DNA of 54,008 nt from Thermovirga sp. GTDB lineage: Bacteria > Synergistota > Synergistia > Synergistales > Thermovirgaceae. The stretch covers positions 1 through 54,008 of the forward strand of contig JAAYIZ010000209.1 of NCBI GenBank assembly GCA_012523215.1, read 5' to 3'. Positions 25,596 through 34,569 of this stretch are shown here, piece by piece. Each line of letters starts with the position of its first letter. Positions within the stretch are counted from its first letter, which is position 1. Made by a program: the position numbers and the translations under genes. The notes under the pieces were generated by a model. The model was not told the origin of the DNA. It saw only the letters and a program-made list of their open reading frames with translations, and did not search any database.

Positions 25596-27499
25596 TAAGG
25601 GATATGCTCTTTTTCGGACTTTGGGGCCTCGTCGGAGACAGGCCCCGGGTCGTCGAGAAGCTCCATGACCTGGGAGTGCTCCATCTTCACGAGGAGTCGC
25701 CGGAGTATGTCTCGGCCGAAAGCGCCGCGGAACTGAAGATCCTCAGGGGCAAAGCCCTTGGGCTTCTCGAAAGTCTCGGGTGGAGCGAATGGGATTCGAT
25801 CCCCGGGGAGATCCTCGAGGAGAAAAAATCGGTCCTCTCCTCCTGCGACGCAGCGATAATCGAGGGCATCGAGGAGAGCCTCGACTCCTTCAGCGCCAGG
25901 CTCTCCGAGAAAAGGAGCATGAAGACCGACCTCGAGATGAGGCTTAATTCAACAAGGAGCGCCCTCAGGAACATTTCGCATTTCGATACCTTCCTCCAGG
26001 AAAAAGCTCGTTCAGGCCTCGAGGTCTCGGCCTGGTGGGCCCAGAAGGCCAGTATTCCCGAGGCGACAGCCAGGATTCGGAGGATTATAAGGGAAAAAGA
26101 TCCCCTGGAGAAGGATGACGGTTTTGCCTACCTCCTGCGAGTCACCCCCGGGGGGGAGAGGATCCTCGCAATAGCTTACCCCCCTGAATTCGCCCATGAA
26201 GTTTTGAAGATACTGACCTTTGAACAGTGCGTCCCGTGGATGCTCCCCGGAGAGTACGAAGGCATGCCCTTTCATGAAGCCCTTCCGCTCATGGAGGTCG
26301 CCCTTGATGACCTCCCCCGGAGGGTAGAAGAAATCGATCGCAACCTCCAGGCCGCGGGGGAGGAGTGGGGACCCAAGATAGGGGCCGTCTATATCATCCT
26401 CGATGAGAAGATCGAGGAAGCGCTCGTGGAGTCCGGCAGCAAGACCGGGGGGGAGGTTTTCCGGCTTTCCGGGTGGGTTCCGGCCGACGAGAAGGACGAA
26501 CTGGCGGCGCGACTGAAGGCCGAGTTCAAGGAGAGGTTGCTTCTCCGCTGGAGGCACCCCCTGCCGGACGAATGGCCCGAGGTGCCCACCTCTCTCAAAA
26601 ACCCCGGCTATTTCAAGCCCTTTGAGCTTTTCCTGAGGCTCATGCCCGTCATTTCCTACAAGGGGCTCGACCCCACCATTTTAATCGGTCTGTTCTTCCC
26701 CCTTTTCGGTGGGTGCATGATAGGTGATATGGGGTACGGGTTCGTCATCGCCATACTGGGTTTCTGGCTCAGGAAGAAAGCGGCCCGCCCTGTCATTAAA
26801 GATGTGGGTTCCATCCTGCTTTACCTAGCAGCGTGGTCCCTCTTTTGGGGCGCTGCCTATGGAGAGTTTTTCGGCGACTTCGGGCACCGATTCTTCCACC
26901 TGGAGCCCCTCTGGGTGGAGAGGTCCCAGGTAGTCCTGCCGGTGATGGCCTTCACCGTCGGCCTGGGTTTCGCCCATGTTTTCCTGGGTTTTATGATGGG
27001 GATCGTCCAGGGGTTTAGGATGGGACAAAGACACATCTGGCTTGAAAGGCTTGGCAATGTGCTTGTTTTCCTGGCCCTTCTTTCGGCCATGGTGCAGATA
27101 AAGGGGTGGCTTCCCGGAAAATTTTTCACCCTTCCCGTTACCCTCCTGGTGCCGGGGTTCGTCCTTCTCCTCGCGGGAGGGGGCATGGGAGGACTCGTCG
27201 AAGCCCTGGGATCGGTGGGTAATGTGCTCAGTTATGTCCGTATCGCGGCCATTGGGCTCTCGTCCGCGATCCTGGCCATGGTGGCCAACAGTTTCGTGGA
27301 TTCCCTGGGGGTCACCCTTTTCGGCCTATTCATGGCCTTGGCGATACACCTGTTGAACTTCGCTCTCGCCGTTGGAGGTTCCAGCCTCCATTCAGCGCGA
27401 CTCCAGTACGTAGAATTCCTCGGTAAGTTCCATTCCGGGGGTGGAACCATGTACAAACCCTTTTCAAGGAGGGAGCCAGGATTATGGAAAAAGCATTGA
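25592..27499 (+). CDS. atpI: V/A-type ATPase subunit I (a-subunit)
   Basis: A 635-residue protein with a cytoplasmic half (1-350, coiled-coil arm) and a membrane half with about seven to eight helices from residue 355 on. It forms the ion half-channels beside the rotor ring and links to the stalks. Recognisable parts are PTILIGLFFPLFGGCMIGD and GSVGNVLSYVRIAAIGLSS, which includes the conserved functional arginine of the V-type a-subunit. The TTG start overlaps the previous stop (TTGA). Confidence 0.92.
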   Translation: MIRDMLFFGLWGLVGDRPRVVEKLHDLGVLHLHEESPEYVSAESAAELKILRGKALGLLESLGWSEWDSIPGEILEEKKSVLSSCDAAIIEGIEESLDSFSARLSEKRSMKTDLEMRLNSTRSALRNISHFDTFLQEKARSGLEVSAWWAQKASIPEATARIRRIIREKDPLEKDDGFAYLLRVTPGGERILAIAYPPEFAHEVLKILTFEQCVPWMLPGEYEGMPFHEALPLMEVALDDLPRRVEEIDRNLQAAGEEWGPKIGAVYIILDEKIEEALVESGSKTGGEVFRLSGWVPADEKDELAARLKAEFKERLLLRWRHPLPDEWPEVPTSLKNPGYFKPFELFLRLMPVISYKGLDPTILIGLFFPLFGGCMIGDMGYGFVIAILGFWLRKKAARPVIKDVGSILLYLAAWSLFWGAAYGEFFGDFGHRFFHLEPLWVERSQVVLPVMAFTVGLGFAHVFLGFMMGIVQGFRMGQRHIWLERLGNVLVFLALLSAMVQIKGWLPGKFFTLPVTLLVPGFVLLLAGGGMGGLVEALGSVGNVLSYVRIAAIGLSSAILAMVANSFVDSLGVTLFGLFMALAIHLLNFALAVGGSSLHSARLQYVEFLGKFHSGGGTMYKPFSRREPGLWKKH

Positions 27500-27702
27500 T
27501 CGCTCTTGCGGCAGCCCTGGCCGTGGCCATCCCGGCCATGGCTACCGCCTATGCCCAGGCGAGGATCGGGAGCGTCGGCGCCGGGACTATCGCCGAAAAA
27601 CCCGAGACAAGCGGAATTATCATCATACTCGAAGCCCTTCCCGAGACAATGGTGATCCTGGGTTTTGTCGTAGCCGTCATGCTCATTCTCCAGTTCGCTT
27701 GA
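27484..27702 (+). CDS. atpK: V/A-type ATPase rotor ring subunit K (c-subunit), 72 residues
   Basis: This short proteolipid has a single two-helix hairpin: helix 1 about 4-34, a loop with AEKPE, and helix 2 about 44-71. The ion-binding glutamate is Glu54 in LPETMVIL. Gln25 in helix 1 lies 29 residues before it, the same spacing as Gln110 and Glu139 of the sodium-binding Enterococcus hirae NtpK, and Thr55 follows the Glu. This favours Na+ coupling but does not prove it. Many V-type K subunits are twice this size. It overlaps subunit I by 16 nt. Confidence 0.9.
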   Translation: MEKALIALAAALAVAIPAMATAYAQARIGSVGAGTIAEKPETSGIIIILEALPETMVILGFVVAVMLILQFA

Positions 27703-27751
27703 TCCTTTCGCGACCTGAAAACCCCGTGGTAACGAGGGGGCACATGACGCT

Positions 27752-28378
27752 ATGACAGAGATCGAGCAATTCAAGAGGGCCCTGGAGGAGGAATTTTTCA
27801 AAAGATCAGCAGCCCTCCGCGCCGACTCTGATCGGTTCATTTCCGATAAGATCTTCCTTGCGAGGAGAGAGACCGAAAGAAAGGTCCATGCCATAAGGGC
27901 AGGGCATGAAAAACGCTTCGGCCTCCTTTTGGAGAGGGAAAAGCGGCGGGGCCTGCTCCAGGTCAGGGAAGAGGCTTTGGACAGGATCACCTCCTTCCTG
28001 GAGGAGACCACGGCGAGGGTTGGGCTTCGCATCGCCGCGCTGCGGGGCGACCGGAACATTTACGGTGGCATTCTTTCCCGGCTTGTCATGGAGGCCCTCG
28101 ATGCCCTGGGAGATGAGGCCGTGATCCTCGTCCTTCCGGGAGAGGGAGAGCTTGTTCCGGGGCATGGAAGGATCAAGGCCGTGGAGGAAAGCGAAGCCAT
28201 CCCATCCTGGGGAGGCTGCCTGGCGGCCGATGCCCGGACCCGTTCCGTTTTCATTGATAACACGATAAAGACCAGGTGGGACCTTTACCAGAAGGACCTT
28301 CTTCGCCTCTTTTCGGAGCGTTATCGACATGTCCTTGAAGAGTTCGAAAGATTTTCCAGAGAATTTCGGTTATCTTAA
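27752..28378 (+). CDS. atpE: V/A-type ATPase subunit E (peripheral stalk)
   Basis: The 208-residue protein begins with a long charged helix (about 1-95) and ends in a globular domain, the layout of subunit E, which joins the stalk to the A3B3 head. The segment GGCLAADARTRSVFIDNTIKTR matches the conserved C-terminal part (G-G-x-x-x-x-x-D-x-x-x-x-x-x-N-T) of this subunit. Its last 50 nt overlap the next gene in another frame. Confidence 0.85.
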   Translation: MTEIEQFKRALEEEFFKRSAALRADSDRFISDKIFLARRETERKVHAIRAGHEKRFGLLLEREKRRGLLQVREEALDRITSFLEETTARVGLRIAALRGDRNIYGGILSRLVMEALDALGDEAVILVLPGEGELVPGHGRIKAVEESEAIPSWGGCLAADARTRSVFIDNTIKTRWDLYQKDLLRLFSERYRHVLEEFERFSREFRLS

Positions 28379-29384
28379 CGCCAGGCTCCGTGCCCGCTTC
28401 ACGGACTTCCTGGTTAAAGAAGATTACCGGAGGCTGGCGTCACGGCAACTCGAGGACATCGAGATCTTCCTCCTGGAGACCAGGTACGGCAGGAGTTTCA
28501 GGAAGAGCCTGGTCGAACAGCCCCTGTCCACCCATCGAAGGAGCGAGATGGCCTTGGCGGAGACCTCGGCAGACATACTGAACCACGCCAGGAAGATGGC
28601 CATGGGTGAACCCGAGGAACTGATAGGGGTGATCCTCTCCAGGGCTGACCTTCAGAACGGACGGCTTCTTGTGCGGTACTTCTTTATCGGCATCCATTAC
28701 GAAATGCAGCCCCGCTGGCATGCCTACGGAACCCTTCCCGTGAAATTTCTTGCCCGGTTATGGACGAGCCGATCCATTGCCCATGGGATCGACCGTTGCC
28801 TTGCCTTCGATCATCCCCTTTCAAAGGCCTTGGCCAGGGCCCTCGACCAGGTAGCGAAGGGGTCGAGCCTACCGGCATGCGAAAGGGTTCTCCTGTCGGA
28901 GATGCTCGGATACCAGGAGGAAGTCCTGGGCCGTTACAGGACGAAGGATGCGGCCCTGGTCAGGGAATTGCTCGCGAGGACCGTGGACGTGTGGAACTTG
29001 AACATCTGGTCCCGGGTTTTCGCCGGTGTCCTGCAAAAGGAAAAGGCCGCGGAGTTCTACCTGGAAGGAGGCTTTTCCCTTCCCATCGAGAAACTCCTGC
29101 GATCCTCCGAGCCGGCCGAATTGCTCGCTTCAACCCCCTGGGAGAAAGCCCTGGAACGTTCCCAAGGTGGTGGTCCCCTGGTCATGGCTCCGGGAGGGGT
29201 CATGGGGGAGCTCTGGCGATGGCAGATCTCCCAGAGAAGAAAGGATCCACTGGGCATCGAAGTGGCCCTGGCTTTCATCGCCCACCAACTGGTGGAATGG
29301 CAAAACCTGGACTCGCTGGTAGTCGGGGTGTCCATGGGTTTCGAAGGGGACGCTATCCTGAACAAGTTGATCCTTGCGGGGTGA
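28329..29384 (+). CDS. atpC: V/A-type ATPase subunit C (d-type, rotor cap)
   Basis: The 351-residue protein belongs to the V-type C/d family, a funnel-shaped all-helical protein that sits on the rotor ring and couples it to the central shaft. The FGYLNARLRAR start, ADLQNGRLLVRYFFIGI and a C-terminal EVALAFIAHQLVEWQNLDSLVVG (split repeats of the family) support this. Start ATG 28329 lies 50 nt inside subunit E; later in-frame starts would lose the conserved N-terminus. Confidence 0.88.
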   Translation: MSLKSSKDFPENFGYLNARLRARFTDFLVKEDYRRLASRQLEDIEIFLLETRYGRSFRKSLVEQPLSTHRRSEMALAETSADILNHARKMAMGEPEELIGVILSRADLQNGRLLVRYFFIGIHYEMQPRWHAYGTLPVKFLARLWTSRSIAHGIDRCLAFDHPLSKALARALDQVAKGSSLPACERVLLSEMLGYQEEVLGRYRTKDAALVRELLARTVDVWNLNIWSRVFAGVLQKEKAAEFYLEGGFSLPIEKLLRSSEPAELLASTPWEKALERSQGGGPLVMAPGGVMGELWRWQISQRRKDPLGIEVALAFIAHQLVEWQNLDSLVVGVSMGFEGDAILNKLILAG

Positions 29385-29390
29385 CCCTCG

Positions 29391-29666
29391 GTGGCAAAAG
29401 AGAATTACGGCAACGGATACGTGCTTGGAAGACAACCCTTCGTGGAACTTTGGTCCCTCCTGGGCCTCGAAGCCGTGGTTTGCGAAGGACCCGGTGATTT
29501 TCCCGCCTGTTTCCAGAGGCTCCAGGGAAAAGAGGTCGCTTTTGTCCTCGTCGAATCGGACTGGGCCGAGAGCATCCCGGAGTTTTACAAGAGGAAGGCG
29601 AAGATATCGGACCCGGTCTGGGTGGAAATGCCCTCCCTGAAGGGCAGTCTTAAAGGGCGGGAGTGA
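29391..29666 (+). CDS. atpF: V/A-type ATPase subunit F
   Basis: A 91-residue protein in the usual position between C and A. Subunit F is a small Rossmann-like regulator at the central shaft. The segment EVAFVLVESDWAESIPEFYKR fits the family pattern (V-x-F-V-L-V-x-E-x-x-A-x-x-I). It starts with GTG and its end overlaps the GTG of subunit A. Confidence 0.8.
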   Translation: MAKENYGNGYVLGRQPFVELWSLLGLEAVVCEGPGDFPACFQRLQGKEVAFVLVESDWAESIPEFYKRKAKISDPVWVEMPSLKGSLKGRE

Positions 29667-31438
29667 GCGTCATGTCCAACATGGGAAGAATCAAGTGCCT
29701 GGCGGGAACGGTGATCCGTGCGGATTCGACCGCGCCGGTCTCCAACTTCGAGGTCGCGAGGGTGGGATCGGAGCGGCTCCTGGGAGAAGTGATCAGGATT
29801 GACGGAAAAGAAGTGGATATCCAGGTCTACGAAGAGATCGACGGCGTCCGCGTCGGCGAACCCGTCGAATTCACCGGGGAGCCGCTGGGTATAGACCTGG
29901 GCCCAGGGCTCCTTGGCAGCGTCCTCGATGGTATTGGCCGACCGCTCAGGGGCCTTTCTTCCGGGGAGGCCGATGACTTTTTCGTCAAAAGAGGTTTTTT
30001 CTCGAGAAGCCTCGATCCTGAAGCCAAGTGGGTTTTTTCTCCCCTGAAGGAGGTTGGAGACCCCGTCTCTCCCGGTGATGCCCTAGGCTTCGTCGAGGAG
30101 GGCAAGGATTTTAAACACCTCGTGATGGTTCCCCTGGGGTCGGGTGGTTCAAGGATCAGGGAAATAACCGCCTCCAAAAGGGAAACCACCGTCGATGAGG
30201 CCGTCTGTATCCTCGAAAACGGGGAGGAGATCAACCTCTGCCAACGCTGGTACGTCAGGACACCCCGCCCCTGTGTTGAGCGGCTTCCCTTCTCGGAACC
30301 ACTTATTACGGGGCAGAGGGTGCTGGATACCCTGTTCCCCGTTGCCCTTGGCGGGGCAGCCGTCATACCCGGGGGTTTCGGCACCGGCAAGACGGTCATC
30401 CAGCAATCCCTGGCCAAAGGGTGCAATGCCGAAGTTGTCGTTTATATCGGGTGCGGCGAGAGGGGCAACGAGATGACGGAGGTACTGGAGGAATTCCCTC
30501 ACCTCAAAGACCCTCACACCGGCAGGTCCCTCATGGAGAGGATGGTCCTCATCGCCAACACTTCCAACATGCCCGTGGCCGCGAGGGAAGCCAGCATCTA
30601 CCTCGGGATGAGCATAGCGGAGTATTTCCGTGACATGGGACTTGACGTGGCCTTGATGGCTGATTCCACCTCCCGCTGGGCCGAAGCCCTGAGGGAGATC
30701 TCCGGCCGCCTGGGTGAAATGCCCGGTGAAGAAGGCTACCCCGCCTATCTCGGGTCCAGGCTCGCGCAATACTACGAGAGGGCCGGGAGGGTGAGGGCCC
30801 TCGGTGAACCCCAACGGAAAGGCTCCATCACGATATTCAACGCCGTTTCTCCCGGCGGAGGAGACTTCTCGGAACCCGTCACCCAGGCCAGTTTGAGGTT
30901 ATCCGGGGTTTTCTGGGCTCTTGACAAGAGGCTCGCCGAAAGCAGGCACTTCCCCTCGATCAACTGGAAGCAGAGTTATTCCCTCTACGAAAGAGCCCTG
31001 GAGCCATTCTTCCTTGGAACCCTTGGACCGAAGTGGAAGGATGGCGCCTCTTTCCTCAGGGAATTGCTCGACCGGGAGACGGAACTGCTCTCCCTCGTGC
31101 AGATCGTGGGCAGGGATGCCCTTTCGGAACTGGACAAATGGGACCTGGAGATGGGCGAGATCGTGAGGATAGCCTTTCTTCAGCAAAACGCCTTTGATCC
31201 CCATGACGCTTTCAACGCACTGGAACAACAGGCACGGTTCACCAAGGCCCTGAAGGATCTCCATCGCCTGGTGAGGGATGAGATCGAAAAGGGGGTCCTG
31301 CACCAGCAGGTCCAGGAGCTGGGGCTTTTGCGCCGGGTCCTTTCGCTGAGGAGCGCGCCGGTCGAGGATTTTGAAAAAGTATCCCTGCCGTGGCTGGAAG
31401 AGATAGCCCAGTCCTTCACCGGGCCGGAGGGCTCCTGA
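29663..31438 (+). CDS. atpA: V/A-type ATPase catalytic subunit A
   Basis: The 591-residue catalytic subunit has Walker A GGFGTGKT (about 237-244), the non-homologous insert typical of V/A-type A subunits (about 110-195), GERGNEM and SRWAEALREISGRLGEMPGE. Three copies alternate with subunit B to hydrolyse or make ATP. The GTG at 29663 overlaps the subunit F stop; in-frame ATGs at 29672 and 29681 are alternative starts. Confidence 0.95.
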   Translation: MSVMSNMGRIKCLAGTVIRADSTAPVSNFEVARVGSERLLGEVIRIDGKEVDIQVYEEIDGVRVGEPVEFTGEPLGIDLGPGLLGSVLDGIGRPLRGLSSGEADDFFVKRGFFSRSLDPEAKWVFSPLKEVGDPVSPGDALGFVEEGKDFKHLVMVPLGSGGSRIREITASKRETTVDEAVCILENGEEINLCQRWYVRTPRPCVERLPFSEPLITGQRVLDTLFPVALGGAAVIPGGFGTGKTVIQQSLAKGCNAEVVVYIGCGERGNEMTEVLEEFPHLKDPHTGRSLMERMVLIANTSNMPVAAREASIYLGMSIAEYFRDMGLDVALMADSTSRWAEALREISGRLGEMPGEEGYPAYLGSRLAQYYERAGRVRALGEPQRKGSITIFNAVSPGGGDFSEPVTQASLRLSGVFWALDKRLAESRHFPSINWKQSYSLYERALEPFFLGTLGPKWKDGASFLRELLDRETELLSLVQIVGRDALSELDKWDLEMGEIVRIAFLQQNAFDPHDAFNALEQQARFTKALKDLHRLVRDEIEKGVLHQQVQELGLLRRVLSLRSAPVEDFEKVSLPWLEEIAQSFTGPEGS

Positions 31439-31439
31439 A

Positions 31440-32825
31440 ATGGCCCTTTACAGGGAGGGAACGAGGTCCATAAGCGGAATATCGGGTCCCTTGCTCTTCG
31501 TCTCCAACGCGAGGAAGGCGGCCCTGGGTGAACTGGTCGCCATCGAGACCAACCGGGGGCGCCGGACCGGCCAGGTTCTGCAGATCGACGGTGATATCTG
31601 CGCCGTCCAGGTCTTCGAGGGAACCTTGGGGCTCAACACCGGTGACTGCATCGTATGGTTCGAGAAAGACGTGGTCAAGGTCCGCCTGGGCCAGGTCCTG
31701 GTGGGGCAGACCCTCGATGGCCGCGGCAACCCCAGGGGTGGGAAGGCCCTCCCCTGCTTTGAAAAGGAGACTCCCATCACGGGTTCTCCTCTCAATCCCG
31801 CAATGAGAGCCGGCCCCAACGAATACGTAGAAACCGGCATCGCTTCGATAGACCTTCTCAATACGATTGTGAGAGGTCAGAAGTTGCCCCTATTCTCAGG
31901 GTCGGGGCTGCCCGCCAACGAGATCGCCGCCCAGGTGGTGAAGCAAGCCCATGTCCCGGGAAACCCGGAACAGTTCCTGGTCGTCTTCGCCGCCCTAGGA
32001 ATAACCGAAAGAGAAGCGCGTTTCTTCAGGGATTCCTTCGAAGAATCGGGGGCCCTCTTCAACGGCGTCTTCGTCGTCAACCTGGCGAGCGATTCCGCCG
32101 TGGAAAGGCTCCTGGCACCCCGGACCGCCCTGACGATAGCGGAATACTTCGCCTTTGACCGCGGTTACGACGTCCTCGTGGTAATGACGGATATGCTCCA
32201 TTACGGCGAAGCCCTTAGGGAAGTGAGCGCCGCCAGGGAGGAGGCTCCAGGGAGAAGAGGTTTTCCTGGTTATCTTTACTCGGACCTCGCCAGCCTCTAT
32301 GAAAGAGCCGGGTGCGTAAAGGGGTTGAAGGGCAGCATAACCCAGATCCCCATCGTCTCCATGCCCGGGGACGATATGACTCACCCCGTCGTCGACCTCT
32401 CGGGGTACATAACCGAGGGGCAGATCGTGCTCGACAGGGGTTTGCAGGCCAGGGGCGTCTACCCTCCGATCAATGTCCTTTCGAGCCTCAGCAGGCTCAT
32501 GAACAAGGGCATAGGCGAGGGAAGAACCTTCGCGGGTCATCGCCGGGTGGCCGATCAGCTTTTTGCCTCCTATGCCAGGTCCAAGGAGGTCTCCAGGCTG
32601 AGACTCATTGTCGGTGATGAGGGGTTGACGGAGACCGAGCTCCATTACCTCCGTTTCGGTTCGGCCTTTGAAAGGGTTTTCCTAAACCAGGGGAATAACC
32701 CCCTTTCCATGGAGGAGTCGCTGGCTTTGGCGATGAGAGCTCTCTCCGTGCTGCCCGACGAGGAACTTTACAGGATCCCCGATGACCTCATGGAGGAGAT
32801 AAGGAGGGTCCGGCTTGACGGATAA
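31440..32825 (+). CDS. atpB: V/A-type ATPase regulatory subunit B
   Basis: The 461-residue non-catalytic subunit resembles A but lacks a P-loop: the equivalent place reads SGSGLPANEIAAQV. Family features are TGIASIDLLNTIVRGQKLP, MTDMLHYGEALREVSAAREE and GFPGYLYSDLASLYERAG. It forms the hexameric head with subunit A and starts 1 nt after that gene. Confidence 0.95.
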   Translation: MALYREGTRSISGISGPLLFVSNARKAALGELVAIETNRGRRTGQVLQIDGDICAVQVFEGTLGLNTGDCIVWFEKDVVKVRLGQVLVGQTLDGRGNPRGGKALPCFEKETPITGSPLNPAMRAGPNEYVETGIASIDLLNTIVRGQKLPLFSGSGLPANEIAAQVVKQAHVPGNPEQFLVVFAALGITEREARFFRDSFEESGALFNGVFVVNLASDSAVERLLAPRTALTIAEYFAFDRGYDVLVVMTDMLHYGEALREVSAAREEAPGRRGFPGYLYSDLASLYERAGCVKGLKGSITQIPIVSMPGDDMTHPVVDLSGYITEGQIVLDRGLQARGVYPPINVLSSLSRLMNKGIGEGRTFAGHRRVADQLFASYARSKEVSRLRLIVGDEGLTETELHYLRFGSAFERVFLNQGNNPLSMEESLALAMRALSVLPDEELYRIPDDLMEEIRRVRLDG

Positions 32826-33501
32826 CGATGCCCCGGTTTCCAGGAGCGAAAGGATCGAAATATCCCGGCAGATCGAAAATATGCGTTTCGGATGCTCCCT
32901 CCTGGAAAGAAAAAAGGAAGCGATCTTCAAGGAGATAGAAGCCGACCGGACCACCTTTCGGGCCATGAGCAAGGAGGTGGAGGACATGATCGCCTTTGTC
33001 TCCTATGCCTATGCCCTGGTCAGGCTTTTCGAGGGGGAATCGGTGAAGACCCTGCTCTTGTGGGGAGTCGAGCCAAGGAGGGTCAGGATCGCCAGGCATG
33101 CCCTCATGGGATGCAAGTATTCCCAGTTTTATCCCGAGGACGAGGAAAGGGGGAGGCTGCTGGGCGGTTTGCTCATGGACCCGGCCCTGGCTTCCCTGCA
33201 CGTGGATGAGTTGCTTGAGACCCTCGTCAGGATAGAACCGCTCCTGTGGAGGTATATCAACCTCAAGTCCAAGCTGGATGCGCTGGAACTGGAGTTCGAG
33301 AGGACCAGGAGGAAGGTCAACAACCTCGAGCAGGAACTGCTTCCCGGGCTGGAGGCGCAGGAAAAGCGCATAAGGCTGGCCCTGGCTGAAAGGGAAAGGG
33401 ACGAGGCCCACTCCGTCAAGGTGATGCTCAAAAAAAGAAAGACCTCGACCAGGGGCGGCGCCTCCGCGGCCCGTCGGCGCGAAAGAACCGTCCAGGACTG
33501 A
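32815..33501 (+). CDS. atpD: V/A-type ATPase subunit D (central shaft)
   Basis: The 228-residue protein is nearly all helical, with two long helices at the ends (about 15-60 and 150-210) that would form the antiparallel coiled-coil shaft rotating inside the A3B3 head. The middle section is less regular. The TTG start overlaps the end of subunit B by 11 nt; an ATG at 32828 is out of frame. It closes the ATPase operon. Confidence 0.88.
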   Translation: MTDNDAPVSRSERIEISRQIENMRFGCSLLERKKEAIFKEIEADRTTFRAMSKEVEDMIAFVSYAYALVRLFEGESVKTLLLWGVEPRRVRIARHALMGCKYSQFYPEDEERGRLLGGLLMDPALASLHVDELLETLVRIEPLLWRYINLKSKLDALELEFERTRRKVNNLEQELLPGLEAQEKRIRLALAERERDEAHSVKVMLKKRKTSTRGGASAARRRERTVQD

Positions 33502-33577
33502 ACAGGCCGCCATACCTTCTCCGGCGGAAATCGACCGGGCCCTTTGTAAAAAACCCGTTGAGGGGTAACATCAAAAG

Positions 33578-33925
33578 ATGGACAACGTTTCTGGATGGAA
33601 GGATGATTATAAAACGATGAATATGGAACAGATGCTCAAACAGGCGCAGAAGTTGCAGACCGAGATCGGTAAAATCCAGGAGGGACTGGCCCGGGAAAGG
33701 GTCGAGGGCGTGTCCGGGGGAGGCATGGTCAAGGTCGTGGCCACAGGCCAGGGGGAGGTCGTCGACATCACCCTGGAGCCGGAGGTTATCGATCCCGAAG
33801 AAAAAGAAATGCTGGAGGACCTGCTTCTCGCGGCCATAAACGATGCTTCCCGGAAAAGCAAGGAACTGGCCCAGTCGAGGCTCGGAAGGTTCGGAGCGGG
33901 CCTTGGTATTCCCGGGATAGGTTAG
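33578..33925 (+). CDS. ybaB: YbaB/EbfC family nucleoid-associated protein
   Basis: A 115-residue DNA-binding protein with the family core MEQMLKQAQKLQ, then VKVVATGQGEVVDITL and a C-terminal helical part. YbaB/EbfC proteins bind DNA as dimers and are nearly always found beside recR, as here (10 nt gap). The ATG at 33578 gives an extra 13 residues; ATG 33617 or 33623 would match the usual start, and I am not sure which is used. Confidence 0.92.
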   Translation: MDNVSGWKDDYKTMNMEQMLKQAQKLQTEIGKIQEGLARERVEGVSGGGMVKVVATGQGEVVDITLEPEVIDPEEKEMLEDLLLAAINDASRKSKELAQSRLGRFGAGLGIPGIG

Positions 33926-33935
33926 GAGGCCTGTT

Positions 33936-34547
33936 TTGCCGATTTCAGAACCCGTCGAAAGGCTGATGAAGCTCTTTTCCCGCTTCCCCGGCGTAGGGGA
34001 CAAGACCGCCAGGAGGTTTGCCCTTTTTCTCCTGCAACAGCCCGGAGAGTTCTCCGATGAACTGGCGTCCACCATTTCCCTCATGCGGGAGAACACCTTT
34101 TTCTGCTCGATCTGCGGCAACTTGACCACCGAGGATCCCTGCCCCGTCTGTTCCGACCCCTTCCGTGACAGGGGCGTCCTTTGCGTCCTCGAGAGCGTCG
34201 AGGACATGCTCTCCCTGGAGCAGGCCGGAGTTTTTTCAGGGCTTTATTTTATCCTCGGCGGCAGGGTTTCTCCCATGGACGGAGAGGACCTGCCACCGGA
34301 GAAGTTGGCCAGGCTTGGAAAATACGTGCAGGAAGGAGGCTTCAGGGAGGTTATTATCGCGACGAACCCGAGCGTCGAGGGGGATCTGACCTTTTACGCC
34401 GTCCTTGACTTGCTGAAGTCAATGGAGCCAAGGATAACCAGGCTCGCCTTCGGTTTGCCCCTCGGGGGGACCATTGGTTACGCCGACCGGGTTACCCTGC
34501 ACGCCTCAATAGAGTCGAGGGTCGATGTAAGCCGGTACGAAAAATAA
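33936..34547 (+). CDS. recR: Recombination mediator RecR
   Basis: The 203-residue protein acts with RecF/RecO to load RecA at gaps. It has the helix-hairpin-helix FSRFPGVGDKTARRFA, a C4 zinc finger CSICGNLTTEDPCPVC, and a Toprim domain beginning with LCVLESVEDM and including ATNPSVEGD. It starts with TTG, matching the usual N-terminus (PISEPVERLM). Confidence 0.95.
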   Translation: MPISEPVERLMKLFSRFPGVGDKTARRFALFLLQQPGEFSDELASTISLMRENTFFCSICGNLTTEDPCPVCSDPFRDRGVLCVLESVEDMLSLEQAGVFSGLYFILGGRVSPMDGEDLPPEKLARLGKYVQEGGFREVIIATNPSVEGDLTFYAVLDLLKSMEPRITRLAFGLPLGGTIGYADRVTLHASIESRVDVSRYEK

Positions 34548-34569
34548 GAGGATAGAAAGGAGGGAGAAC

